Below, piece by piece: positions 49,605 to 57,410 of a stretch of DNA of 64,000 nt. Every line of letters begins with the position of its first letter. Position 1 is the stretch's first letter. Position numbers and translations under genes: made by a program. The notes below the pieces were generated by a model. The model was given only the letters and a program-made list of their open reading frames with translations. It was not told the origin of the DNA and ran no database searches. The stretch comes from Kordia antarctica. Lineage in GTDB: Bacteria; Bacteroidota; Bacteroidia; Flavobacteriales; Flavobacteriaceae. The DNA lies in NCBI RefSeq assembly GCF_009901525.1, contig NZ_CP019288.1, positions 62,001 through 126,000 of the forward strand, given 5' to 3'.

Positions 49605-50381
49605 TTATTTTGTTATAAAATCAATAAAACCTTTTCCAAAATCTGTTAATTCCATAATCTTATTATTCTTGTGTTCAATCGTTCCAATCATTTCATCAAA
49701 TAATAAAGACTTAGAAACTAAATCTTGAATAAAAAAAGAAAAGTCTCCATTGCTTAAATCATAATATTTTTTAGTTCTGTATTGATTGTGATTTTCTAAA
49801 TCGTCTTCTTTTTTTATCACATCTGATGTTAGTTTTCCTTCTTTCTTCTGAAAAACAGCTAATTGATTAAACTTTCCATTCTTTGCTTTTTCTTTCTCTT
49901 TTTCAATATCCTGCTTATGTTCTGATAATTTAGTTTTTGCTGTGCTAACCTCTGTTCTCTTATGTTTAGATATGGTAATTTTTAAATTATGTTCTTTTAG
50001 AATTTCAATTTGTTTTTCGTGTAAATTAACAATTAAATCAAGGTATATTTCTACAAAATCAGGTTTTGTAGATGGGTTATTAATTTCAGATTTAAGTATT
50101 TTTTTAAATAACTCTAATTTCTCCTCACTTCTGTTTTTAGAAACTTTCAAAATTAAACTTTCAAAAATATCACTAAATTCTTCAGATTTTATATGTTCAA
50201 AATCGATATCTAGTTTAGAGAAATTGTTTAAGTAATCGCTAAATGATTGGATGAATTTTTCAATTCTATTTTGTTTTATTCTTGAACGATGCTCAAAAGT
50301 TATTTCGTTTAGAAGTGTTCCTGCATATGGGATCATACCAATTAATCCCCTCATTGTAGTTTCTGTAATTTCTTTTTTCAT
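49605..50381 (-). CDS. Coiled-coil protein of unknown function
   Basis: A 258-residue soluble protein. The N-terminus has a conserved-looking TTMRGLIGMIPYAGTLLNEI followed by HRSRIKQNRIEKFIQSFSDY. The centre is a very charged helix (KLSEHKQDIEKEKEKAKNGK). The end looks like a winged-helix-type readout (DLVSKSLLFDEMIGTIEHKN, MELTDFGKGFIDFI). I do not recognise a family. Proteins that open with GxIPYxGxLLNEI are sporadic accessory genes; the repeat-rich island supports recent acquisition, but no defence partner is present. Confidence 0.72.
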   Translation of the reverse strand: MKKEITETTMRGLIGMIPYAGTLLNEITFEHRSRIKQNRIEKFIQSFSDYLNNFSKLDIDFEHIKSEEFSDIFESLILKVSKNRSEEKLELFKKILKSEINNPSTKPDFVEIYLDLIVNLHEKQIEILKEHNLKITISKHKRTEVSTAKTKLSEHKQDIEKEKEKAKNGKFNQLAVFQKKEGKLTSDVIKKEDDLENHNQYRTKKYYDLSNGDFSFFIQDLVSKSLLFDEMIGTIEHKNNKIMELTDFGKGFIDFITK

Positions 50382-50591
50382 TTATGTTATTTGTAATGTA
50401 CGTGTATATATACCAAATTCCGTACATCATATTAATTTTAAGGAATAACAGGAACTAATTTCACAACTACTTCCAATTATTCCCCATAAATGTAAAACAA
50501 AGATTACACATATACAATACGGTTTTCCGTAAAATGGTAAAGAAATGATTAATGTGTATTTCATATTGCTAAGTTTATTAGCAGTTTTTTT

Positions 50592-50668
50592 AATGTAATA
50601 TTTCTATTTTTTAAATAACAGATTACTTCGCTATCGCTCGTAAAGACGTATGCAAATAAAATTTAAGT
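50592..50668 (+). repeat. REP-like repeat, right half (R1)
   Basis: The sequence ACAGATTACTTCGCTATCGC (with CGTAAAGACG after it) and flanks up to AAATAAAATTTAAG match the right half of the repeat at 51655-51775. It lacks the left half with CGTCACTGCGAGG. Confidence 0.8.
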
Positions 50669-50676
50669 AAGTATAA

Positions 50677-50700
50677 CACCTAACACCTAACACCTAACAC
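50677..50700 (+). repeat. ACCTAAC heptamer array
   Basis: About three and a half tandem copies of ACCTAAC follow R1, the same class as the ACCTAAT array at 23711. Confidence 0.8.
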
Positions 50701-50804
50701 TCAAAAAATCAACCAAGTCTAAGAAGTCCAACATGTCTAACACGTTCCATACTAGTACGAAGCTATCTAATATAGAATATTTAATGTTCCATAAAGATTC
50801 ATTT

Positions 50805-51031
50805 CGGTTGTAATAATAGTTGTTTGCGGTTAAATGATAATCATTTGGGGTTAGTTAAAGAATATTTTCGGTTTAGTAAGGGTTTTTATCTATTGACGAA
50901 CCCATTATAGTCTACAATTTGTAGAGAATAGACGATAATTAGCTGCATCGAGATACTATCAATAAGGCTAACTATTATTACTGAACCCTAAAATAACAAT
51001 AAACAACCCCAAAAAGATTGTAAACAACCGC
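50805..51031. repeat. Nested palindrome with 21-22-bp spaced GGTT boxes
   Basis: The rest of the gene-free stretch 50382-51164. Left boxes (C/G)GGTT begin at 50805, 50827, 50848, 50869 and 50880. Inverted AACCC/AACCG boxes are at 50899, 50984, 51005 and 51026. The 54-bp arms 50826-50879 and 50978-51031 are imperfect inverted repeats with GCGGTT, GGGGTT and GGTT-AGTAA blocks in register. Between them is a dyad ATTATAGTCT / AGACGATAAT (50904-50939) around CTACAA-T-TTGTAG. No coding potential was seen. Confidence 0.75.
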
Positions 51032-51069
51032 TTTGAGTTACTTCTGGAAGGTTTTTGTATGGCAACTCG

Positions 51070-51156
51070 ACTTCGTCACTGCGAGGAGTGAGCGACGTGG
51101 CAGTCTGTTTGTCGTTAAACGAGAATGAGATTACTTCGCTACCGCTCGCAATGACG
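51070..51156. repeat. REP-like repeat R2 (both halves facing)
   Basis: CGTCACTGCGAGGAGTGAGC... (51074-51111) faces GATTACTTCGCTACCGCTCG... (51129-51156). CGTCACTGCGAG can pair with CTCGCAATGACG, giving a long imperfect hairpin. It lies directly 3' of the GIY-YIG gene. Confidence 0.82.
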
Positions 51157-51164
51157 TTGAATAG

Positions 51165-51464
51165 TTAATCAAAATAAAATAACCATCCATCAGATAAATC
51201 ATTCCATTCGGGGTTTTCTATATTAATAAGTTCCTCTTTGCGTTTTCGATTTCCTGCTTTGAGTTGTTTTTCTCTAGCAATAGCTTCATTTATTGATTGA
51301 AATTCTTCAAAATAAACAAGCTTATCACAATTATATTTTGAGGTAAAACCTTTGTAAATCTTTGCTTTATGCTGATAAACTCTTTTTGTGAGATTTGAAG
51401 TGACACCAATGTAAATAACAGTATTGTTTTTGTTTGTTAAGAAATATACATATGGATGATTCAT
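51165..51464 (-). CDS. GIY-YIG nuclease domain protein
   Basis: A 99-residue protein from ATG 51464 (MNHPYVYFLTNKNNT); the frame is open further upstream only through the repeat. The GIY-YIG motif appears as VYF...YIG (YVYFLTNKNNTVIYIGVTSN), followed by LTKRVYQHKAKIYKGFTSKY with the conserved arginine and the helix INEAIAREKQLKAGNRKRKE with the metal-binding glutamate. The single-domain form is common in flavobacteria and its function is unknown. It is bracketed by REP-like repeats on both sides. Confidence 0.9.
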   Translation of the reverse strand: MNHPYVYFLTNKNNTVIYIGVTSNLTKRVYQHKAKIYKGFTSKYNCDKLVYFEEFQSINEAIAREKQLKAGNRKRKEELINIENPEWNDLSDGWLFYFD

Positions 51465-51502
51465 AGAAACGAATATAATAGTTTTTCTGATAATAAACTT
51501 AA

Positions 51503-51627
51503 TTTCGTCACTGCGTACTTCGGCTATACTCAGCATACAAGGAGTGAGCGACGCGACAGTCTGTTTGAAGTATAACATTTCCGTTTCTTAAGTAACAGAT
51601 TGCTTCGCTATCGCTCGCAAAGACGTA
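51503..51627. repeat. REP-like repeat R3, interrupted
   Basis: A copy of the same repeat with a 24-base piece beginning TACTTCGGCTATACTCAGCA (51516-51539) inserted in the middle of its left half. The right half is AACAGATTGCTTCGCTATCG then CTCGCAAAGACG. Confidence 0.82.
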
Positions 51628-51654
51628 AAGGAGAATGTTTTGCAATGATTCTTG

Positions 51655-51775
51655 ATTTCGTCACTGCGAGGAGTTTGCGACGTGGCAGTCTGTTTATAGT
51701 ATAACCTTTTCGTTTTTTAAGTAGCAGATTGCTTCGCTATCGCTCGCAATGACGTATGCAAATAAAACTTAAGGA
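51655..51775. repeat. REP-like repeat R4, uninterrupted
   Basis: A direct repeat of R3 without the insertion: TTTCGTCACTGCGAGGAGTT at the left, AGCAGATTGCTTCGCTATCG then CTCGCAATGACG at the right, followed by TATGCAAATAAAACTTAAG, which also follows R1. Confidence 0.82.
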
Positions 51776-51945
51776 AGTCCAAGAAGTCTGATAACCAATC
51801 GAAACTAAAAAGGTTCTCGACTTTAATTTATCTTGAACGATAGTCGAAAGGCTAGAACTGACAACTCACAACCAATAGAAATTCATAAGGTTATCGACTG
51901 CGCTCGAACTCACAACCAACAACTCACAACCAAAAACCAACAACA

Positions 51946-51991
51946 AGCAGGCTGAAGTTTTCGAAAAGTAGGCTGAGGTTCTCGAAGCCTA
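51946..51991. repeat. GGCTGAnGTT repeat pair ending in a hairpin
   Basis: CAGGCTGAAGTTTTCGAAAA and TAGGCTGAGGTTCTCGAAGC are direct copies; the second forms TAGGCT (51969-51974) / AGCCTA (51986-51991). The stop codon of the GH20 gene (51989-51991) lies inside this hairpin. Confidence 0.75.
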
Positions 51992-54271
51992 CCTCACCAC
52001 AATCTCATCAATAAAAGTCCATGTTTTATTTCCTGCGCCTTGCAAACCATCTGGAATAGTTCCGTATGTTGGAATGTGGATTTCTATAAATTGTGTCGTT
52101 ACTTCTTCAATTTCCAACGTAAAAGGAATTAAAATGGAATCGTCTACTGAAATTTGCGAAATTCTATTCAACGTTCTGCCATCTTCATCGTTCACAAAAC
52201 TAAAACCAATTTCCTTTGGCGCGTAAATCCATTGTCCGCTGGCATTGTAAAAACGTGTTGAAATGCTGGTGATTTTTGTTGGTTTTCCTAAATCAATCTT
52301 AATCGTCACATCTCTTCCCCAAAAGCCAAGCCATTCTTTATCGCCATAACGAGAATCGTTTCCCGAAACGCCATTGATCAAGCCTTCTTTTCCGCTACCT
52401 GCATATGCTTTATGTGGTTTTGGATCGATTGCAATTACTTTTCCAACTGCTTTATGATTGTTAAAAACGAGTGTGAAATCGCGTCCTAATTTTTCTTTCT
52501 CATCAAAAACTGCCGCTTTAAAAACCGTAGAACCTTCAATTGGAAGATATTTTGTGTACTTTTCTGAATCTAAATTCGGAGACGATTCATCAGTTGTATA
52601 GCGAATGGTTTTGTCTTTAATTACAGTTTCTAAACCAAGCACTAATTGTTCATTTTCTTTCCCAATATTACCTTCAATCTCATACAAATGATTTGCATAA
52701 TTCACATCTAAAGCATCTAACCATTTGTGAAAATGTGACAATCGATACGTAAAATCTTGGTAATCTCTTTTTCTAGGATTTGACCAATTTATTTCTGCCA
52801 TAGCAATCATTCGTGGGAAAACCATGTACTCAGCTTTTTCAGAAGTCGAAATATATTCTGTCCATAAATTTCCTTGTGCGCCTAATACATATTTCGCTTC
52901 TTCTTGCGTTAATTCGTTCGGAATCGGGTTGAAACCATACACTTTTTCCAACGGTAAATAACCGCCAATTGCCAACGGTTCATCTTCATTATCCGTTTGA
53001 TAGTAATCAAAATACGTATGCGAAGTTGGTGTCATAATTACATTGTGACCAGCTTTTGCAGCTTCCACAGCGCTTTTTGTGCCGCGCCAAGACATGACAG
53101 TTGCGTTTGGCGCCAATCCACCTTCTAGAATTTCGTCCCAACCAATAATACTTTTTCCTTTGGTATTAATATATTTTTCCATGCGTGCAATGAAATAGCT
53201 CTGCAAACCATGTTCGTCTTTTAAATCTTCCTTTTTGATCAATGCCTGACAATGTTCACAAGCTTTCCAGCGTGTTTTTGGCGCTTCATCGCCGCCAATA
53301 TGAATGTACTTTCCAGGGAAAAGCGGCATCACTTCATCCAACACATTCTCTAAAAACGTAAAGGTTTCTTCTTTCGGACAGTAAATGTCCTCAAAAACGC
53401 CCCATTTTGTGGCAACCTTAGTTGGTTCGCCTGTACAGCCCAACTTCGGATAGGCAGCAATAGCAGCTTGTGAATGTCCTGGCATTTCAATTTCTGGAAT
53501 TACGGTAATTTGTCGTTCGGAAGCGTATTTTACGATGTCTTTTACTTGTTCTTGTGTGTAGAATCCGCCATATTTCTTGCCATCAAATTTTTGCGGCGCA
53601 TCGTTGTAATGACCAATCAGAGTTTCATCGCGAAAAGCAGCAACTTTCTGTAATTCAGGATATTGCTTTATTTCAATGCGCCAACCTTGATCGTCGGTTA
53701 AATGCCAATGAAATGTGTTCATTTTCAAAAAAGCCATCATATCAATGTACTTTTTAATAAAATCTACCGAAAATAGATGACGCGAAACATCTAAATGCAT
53801 TCCGCGATACGTAAATCGTGGCGCATCTTTAATGTCTAAATTTCTGATGGAAACTTGGTCACTTTCTATAATTGGCGGTACTAATTGACGAAATGTTTGC
53901 ATTGCATAAAAAGCGCCTTTTGCTGTTTTTGCTTTGATGATAATTTGAGAAGTATCAACCAAAAGTTCATAACCTTCTTCATTTTCAATCGTTTCATCAA
54001 GTTTAAATAGTATTGCTTTTGTAGTTGGTTTGCTGTGTATTTTCAGGCTGTAGCCTAATTTTTCTTTCAGATAATTATTGAAAAAATCTGCAACGGATTG
54101 CAATTCCGCATCAGCGTGAAGCAACACATCTTTATCCAAAATAAAAATTCCTTCTTGAAGTGTAAATTCGTTCGGAATCGGGATAATATGTGGTCTAATT
54201 GGCGGTTGCGGTTTGATACAACCAATGAAACAGAGGAAAATTATGCATTTGAAAAAAATATTGCTTCTCAT
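51989..54271 (-). CDS. GH20 beta-N-acetylhexosaminidase, lipoprotein
   Basis: A 760-residue enzyme with lipoprotein signal IIFLCFIGC. The GH20b N-domain is followed by the TIM barrel (from about 150) with MHLDVSRHLFSVDFIKKYID, HWHLTDDQGWRIEIKQYP and the catalytic Asp-Glu pair in YIHIGGDEAPKTRW. The C-terminal part has a chitobiase-like strand region and a galactose-binding-like domain ending in KTWTFIDEIVVR, similar to the end of the neighbouring GH92. It should release terminal beta-GlcNAc or GalNAc, for example from N-glycans or chitin. Confidence 0.94.
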   Translation of the reverse strand: MRSNIFFKCIIFLCFIGCIKPQPPIRPHIIPIPNEFTLQEGIFILDKDVLLHADAELQSVADFFNNYLKEKLGYSLKIHSKPTTKAILFKLDETIENEEGYELLVDTSQIIIKAKTAKGAFYAMQTFRQLVPPIIESDQVSIRNLDIKDAPRFTYRGMHLDVSRHLFSVDFIKKYIDMMAFLKMNTFHWHLTDDQGWRIEIKQYPELQKVAAFRDETLIGHYNDAPQKFDGKKYGGFYTQEQVKDIVKYASERQITVIPEIEMPGHSQAAIAAYPKLGCTGEPTKVATKWGVFEDIYCPKEETFTFLENVLDEVMPLFPGKYIHIGGDEAPKTRWKACEHCQALIKKEDLKDEHGLQSYFIARMEKYINTKGKSIIGWDEILEGGLAPNATVMSWRGTKSAVEAAKAGHNVIMTPTSHTYFDYYQTDNEDEPLAIGGYLPLEKVYGFNPIPNELTQEEAKYVLGAQGNLWTEYISTSEKAEYMVFPRMIAMAEINWSNPRKRDYQDFTYRLSHFHKWLDALDVNYANHLYEIEGNIGKENEQLVLGLETVIKDKTIRYTTDESSPNLDSEKYTKYLPIEGSTVFKAAVFDEKEKLGRDFTLVFNNHKAVGKVIAIDPKPHKAYAGSGKEGLINGVSGNDSRYGDKEWLGFWGRDVTIKIDLGKPTKITSISTRFYNASGQWIYAPKEIGFSFVNDEDGRTLNRISQISVDDSILIPFTLEIEEVTTQFIEIHIPTYGTIPDGLQGAGNKTWTFIDEIVVR

Positions 54272-54290
54272 TTTAGTATATTAGTTGCCA

Positions 54291-54298
54291 TAAATTTA
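54291..54298. promoter_or_regulatory. Palindromic shared -7-like box between GH20 and GH92
   Basis: TAAATTTA reads the same on both strands and matches TAnnTTTG at 7 of 8 positions in each direction. It lies centrally in the 40-base gap between the divergent genes, 13 bases before the GH92 ATG and 19 before the GH20 ATG. Its use as a promoter is inference. Confidence 0.4.
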
Positions 54299-54311
54299 GC
54301 AATCTATTTTA

Positions 54312-57300
54312 ATGAAACTCCAACACATGACTCTTTTTATTGTTTTAGTACTTTTTTTTAGCTGTACGAATGATGAAAAAATACACATTGCACAAAAAGA
54401 AAATCCACTTATTTCTTATGTAAATCCATTCATTGGAACTGGTGGACACGGACATACATATCCTGGCGCAACAATGCCGTTTGGTATGATGCAACTCAGT
54501 CCTGATACACGTTTGGATGGTTGGGACGGTTGTTCGGGTTATCACTATTCAGACGAGTATATTTATGGTTTTTCGCATACACATTTGAGCGGAACTGGCG
54601 TTTCCGATTATGGAGATATTTTATTAATGCCAACGAGTGAAATTAATTTCAACAACGGTGCTTCGACAGGCTCAGCAACCGTTACGACAAGCTCAGTAAC
54701 AGCTTTGACTGGCTCAGTAAACCAAGGAAAAGGCTATCGCGCACATTTTTCTCATGACAATGAAATTGCAGAACCTGGCTATTACAAAGTACTTTTAGAT
54801 AGTACAAATATTGAAGTAGAGTTGACAGTTTCCGAACGAAGCGGAATTCACAAATACAGCTATCCAACAGCAGAAAATCAAGTGGTGATGTTAGATTTGG
54901 TACATCGTGATAAAGTATTGGATGCAAAAATTGACAAGATTTCTGACACGGAAATCGTTGGCTATCGATTTTCGGAAGCTTGGGCAAGCGATCAACGTTT
55001 GTTTTATGTGATAAAAACATCACATTCGTTTACTGATATGTTACAATCGCCACCAAAACAAGGAATGCCAGGTGCGAGACGTTCAGCATTAACTTTTAAA
55101 AACCCAAACAACGAACCAATTATTATTAAGATTGGAATTTCGGCAGTTGATATTGAAGGTGCACGAAAAAATCTGGAAACAGAAATAGGAGAGAAGACAT
55201 TTGAGGAAGTTAAAAAAATAGCACAAGATACTTGGGAAACACAACTTGAAAAGATTGTGATTGAAAGTGATGATCTCGATTATAAAACAAATTTCTACAC
55301 AGCATTATATCACACGATGCTTGCACCAAATTTGTACCAAGATGTTGATGGACGTTATCGTGATATGGATATGAAAATTCATCAATCGAATGAGCATACA
55401 CATTATACAGTTTTTTCTTTGTGGGATACGTATCGTGCGGCGCATCCGTTGTATACAATTATTGAACAAGAACGTACGAACGATTTTATCAAGACATTTA
55501 TTAAGAAATATGAATCTGGCGGAATCATGCCAATTTGGGATTTATCAGCCAATTATACAGGTTGTATGATTGGTTATCACGCAGTTCCCGTAATTTCGGA
55601 TGCATACATGAAAGGAATTCGCGATTATGATGTAGAGAAAGCGTTTGAAGCTATGAAACACAGTGCGACACGTGATAAATTAGGCTTGGACTATTATAAA
55701 GAAATCGGCTATATTCCTGTGGAAAAAGAATCAGAATCAGTCTCGAAAACCTTAGAATATGCGTATGACGATTGGACAATTGCCGAAATGGCAAAAGCAC
55801 TAGGGAAAACCGAAGATTATGCCGAATTTACCAAACGAGCGCAATATTATAAGAATGTATTTGATCCTGAAACACAGTTTATGCGCGGACGTTTTCGTAA
55901 CACTTGGTTTGCACCTTTTGATCCGTATGAAGTGAATTTTAATTACACAGAAGCAAACTCGTGGCAATATAGTTTTTATGTACCGCAAGATGTTTCAGGC
56001 TTTATTAAATTGCTTGGCGGAAAAGATAAATTAGAAGCGCAATTGGATAAATTATTCACAGCAAATAAAGAAACTTCTGGGCGAAATCAGGCAGATATTA
56101 CAGGATTAATTGGACAATATGCACATGGAAACGAGCCAAGTCATCATATGGCATATTTGTATAATTTCATCAATAAACCGTCCAAAACACAAGAATATGT
56201 ACATCAAATTCTAACTACATTATATAAAAACGAACCTGATGGCGTTTCGGGAAATGAAGATTGTGGACAAATGAGTGCTTGGTATGTATTGAGCAGTTTA
56301 GGGTTTTACTCCGTAACGCCTGGAACCAACGAATATATTATTGGAACGCCATTGTTTGATAAAGCAACGATTAATTTGGAGAATGGAAAAACGTTTACGA
56401 TTACTGCGAGTAATATCTCGAAAGAGAATAAATATATTAAATCTGCAACGTTGAACGGCAAGAATTTTCCAAATACATTTATCAATCATCAAGATATTAT
56501 GAATGGTGGAAATTTAGTGTTTGAAATGACAAATGTACCAACAGATTGGGGAACGAAAGACGAACACATTCCGGTCACGGAAATTAAAGAACACTTAATT
56601 GTTCCGCCGCCATTTATTGCAAAAGGAAATATTGCTTTTAAAGGTGAAACAGAAGTTACTTTGCAAACGGTTGACAAAGACGCGAATGTTTTTTATAGAT
56701 TGATGCGATTTGATCAAGTAGCTGTACTTCCGTTTATAGAATATTCAACACCATTTATAATTTCTGAGAAAAGTACTTTAGAAGTTTATGCGCAACTTGG
56801 AGATTTGAAAAGTGCCGAAATTACTACAGAATTCTTCAAGATTGATCCAAATTTGAAGATTAAACTAGAAACCGAATACGCCAATCAATATAACGCTGGC
56901 GGAAAAAACGCGCTAATTGATGGAATTTTAGGAACAGAAGATTTCCGCACAGGAACTTGGCAAGGATATTTTGATAAAGATGTGATTGCTATTGTAGATT
57001 TAGGAAAAGTAAAACCTATACATACGATTGGAATAAACTTTTTAGAAGATCAAAAAAGTTGGATATTTTTACCAACCGAAGTAGAATGTTATGTAAGTGA
57101 TAATCCGAGATCATTTTATAAATCATTACCAAAACAAAAATTCGACGCAACAAAACCTTCAGAAGTATCAAAAATAAATTCTGTACAATTCAATATGAAC
57201 GGCTCTAGTGCTCGTTATGTGAAAATAGTAGCTAAGAAATTGGGTGTATTGCCCGAATGGCATTTAGGCTATAAACATGACGGACGCAGTTGGTTGTTTG

Positions 57301-57323
57301 TGGATGAAATAGAAATAAAATAA
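54312..57323 (+). CDS. GH92 family alpha-mannosidase, lipoprotein, with in-frame repeat insertion
   Basis: A 1003-residue enzyme with lipoprotein signal FIVLVLFFSC. Hallmarks are VNPFIGTGGHGHTYPGAT, SHTHLSGTGVSDYGDILLMP, GNEPSHHMAYLYNF and the catalytic region GNEDCGQMSAWYVLSSLGFY. A chitobiase-like and a galactose-binding-like module (about 770-1003, ending RSWLFVDEIEIK) extend it beyond the usual 750. Residues 117-137 are three 7-residue repeats encoded by 21-bp repeat units. GH92 enzymes are calcium-dependent exo-alpha-mannosidases acting on N-glycans. Confidence 0.94.
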   Translation: MKLQHMTLFIVLVLFFSCTNDEKIHIAQKENPLISYVNPFIGTGGHGHTYPGATMPFGMMQLSPDTRLDGWDGCSGYHYSDEYIYGFSHTHLSGTGVSDYGDILLMPTSEINFNNGASTGSATVTTSSVTALTGSVNQGKGYRAHFSHDNEIAEPGYYKVLLDSTNIEVELTVSERSGIHKYSYPTAENQVVMLDLVHRDKVLDAKIDKISDTEIVGYRFSEAWASDQRLFYVIKTSHSFTDMLQSPPKQGMPGARRSALTFKNPNNEPIIIKIGISAVDIEGARKNLETEIGEKTFEEVKKIAQDTWETQLEKIVIESDDLDYKTNFYTALYHTMLAPNLYQDVDGRYRDMDMKIHQSNEHTHYTVFSLWDTYRAAHPLYTIIEQERTNDFIKTFIKKYESGGIMPIWDLSANYTGCMIGYHAVPVISDAYMKGIRDYDVEKAFEAMKHSATRDKLGLDYYKEIGYIPVEKESESVSKTLEYAYDDWTIAEMAKALGKTEDYAEFTKRAQYYKNVFDPETQFMRGRFRNTWFAPFDPYEVNFNYTEANSWQYSFYVPQDVSGFIKLLGGKDKLEAQLDKLFTANKETSGRNQADITGLIGQYAHGNEPSHHMAYLYNFINKPSKTQEYVHQILTTLYKNEPDGVSGNEDCGQMSAWYVLSSLGFYSVTPGTNEYIIGTPLFDKATINLENGKTFTITASNISKENKYIKSATLNGKNFPNTFINHQDIMNGGNLVFEMTNVPTDWGTKDEHIPVTEIKEHLIVPPPFIAKGNIAFKGETEVTLQTVDKDANVFYRLMRFDQVAVLPFIEYSTPFIISEKSTLEVYAQLGDLKSAEITTEFFKIDPNLKIKLETEYANQYNAGGKNALIDGILGTEDFRTGTWQGYFDKDVIAIVDLGKVKPIHTIGINFLEDQKSWIFLPTEVECYVSDNPRSFYKSLPKQKFDATKPSEVSKINSVQFNMNGSSARYVKIVAKKLGVLPEWHLGYKHDGRSWLFVDEIEIK
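54660..54722 (+). repeat. Three 21-bp repeat units inside the GH92 gene
   Basis: Units at 54660, 54681 and 54702 each read G(C/T)TnnGACnnGCTCAGnAAn. They encode ASTGSAT, VTTSSVT and ALTGSVN in frame. Their TTCGAC...GCTCAG core is that of the intergenic family (for example GCTTCGACTCCGCTCAGCG at 57325). Confidence 0.85.
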
Positions 57324-57324
57324 C

Positions 57325-57396
57325 GCTTCGACTCCGCTCAGCGTGCTTTGCTTTAAGATAATTTGAAGCTCTGTCATTCCGAGCGCAGTCGAGATA
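57325..57396. repeat. Two facing intergenic repeats between GH92 and the asparaginase gene
   Basis: GCTTCGACTCCGCTCAGCG (57325-57343) lies 2 bases after the GH92 stop, and GTCATTCCGAGCGCAGTCGA (57373-57392) follows in the opposite orientation. The pair can form a hairpin and may attenuate readthrough. The second is open in frame with the next gene. Confidence 0.82.
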
Positions 57397-57410
57397 TAAA
57401 TTCTAACAAT

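Noticed and set aside
50805-51031. Tn7-like transposon ends
   Set aside because: Box spacing is similar, but no transposase genes, terminal TGT...ACA or target duplication was seen and the arms are under 100 bases apart.
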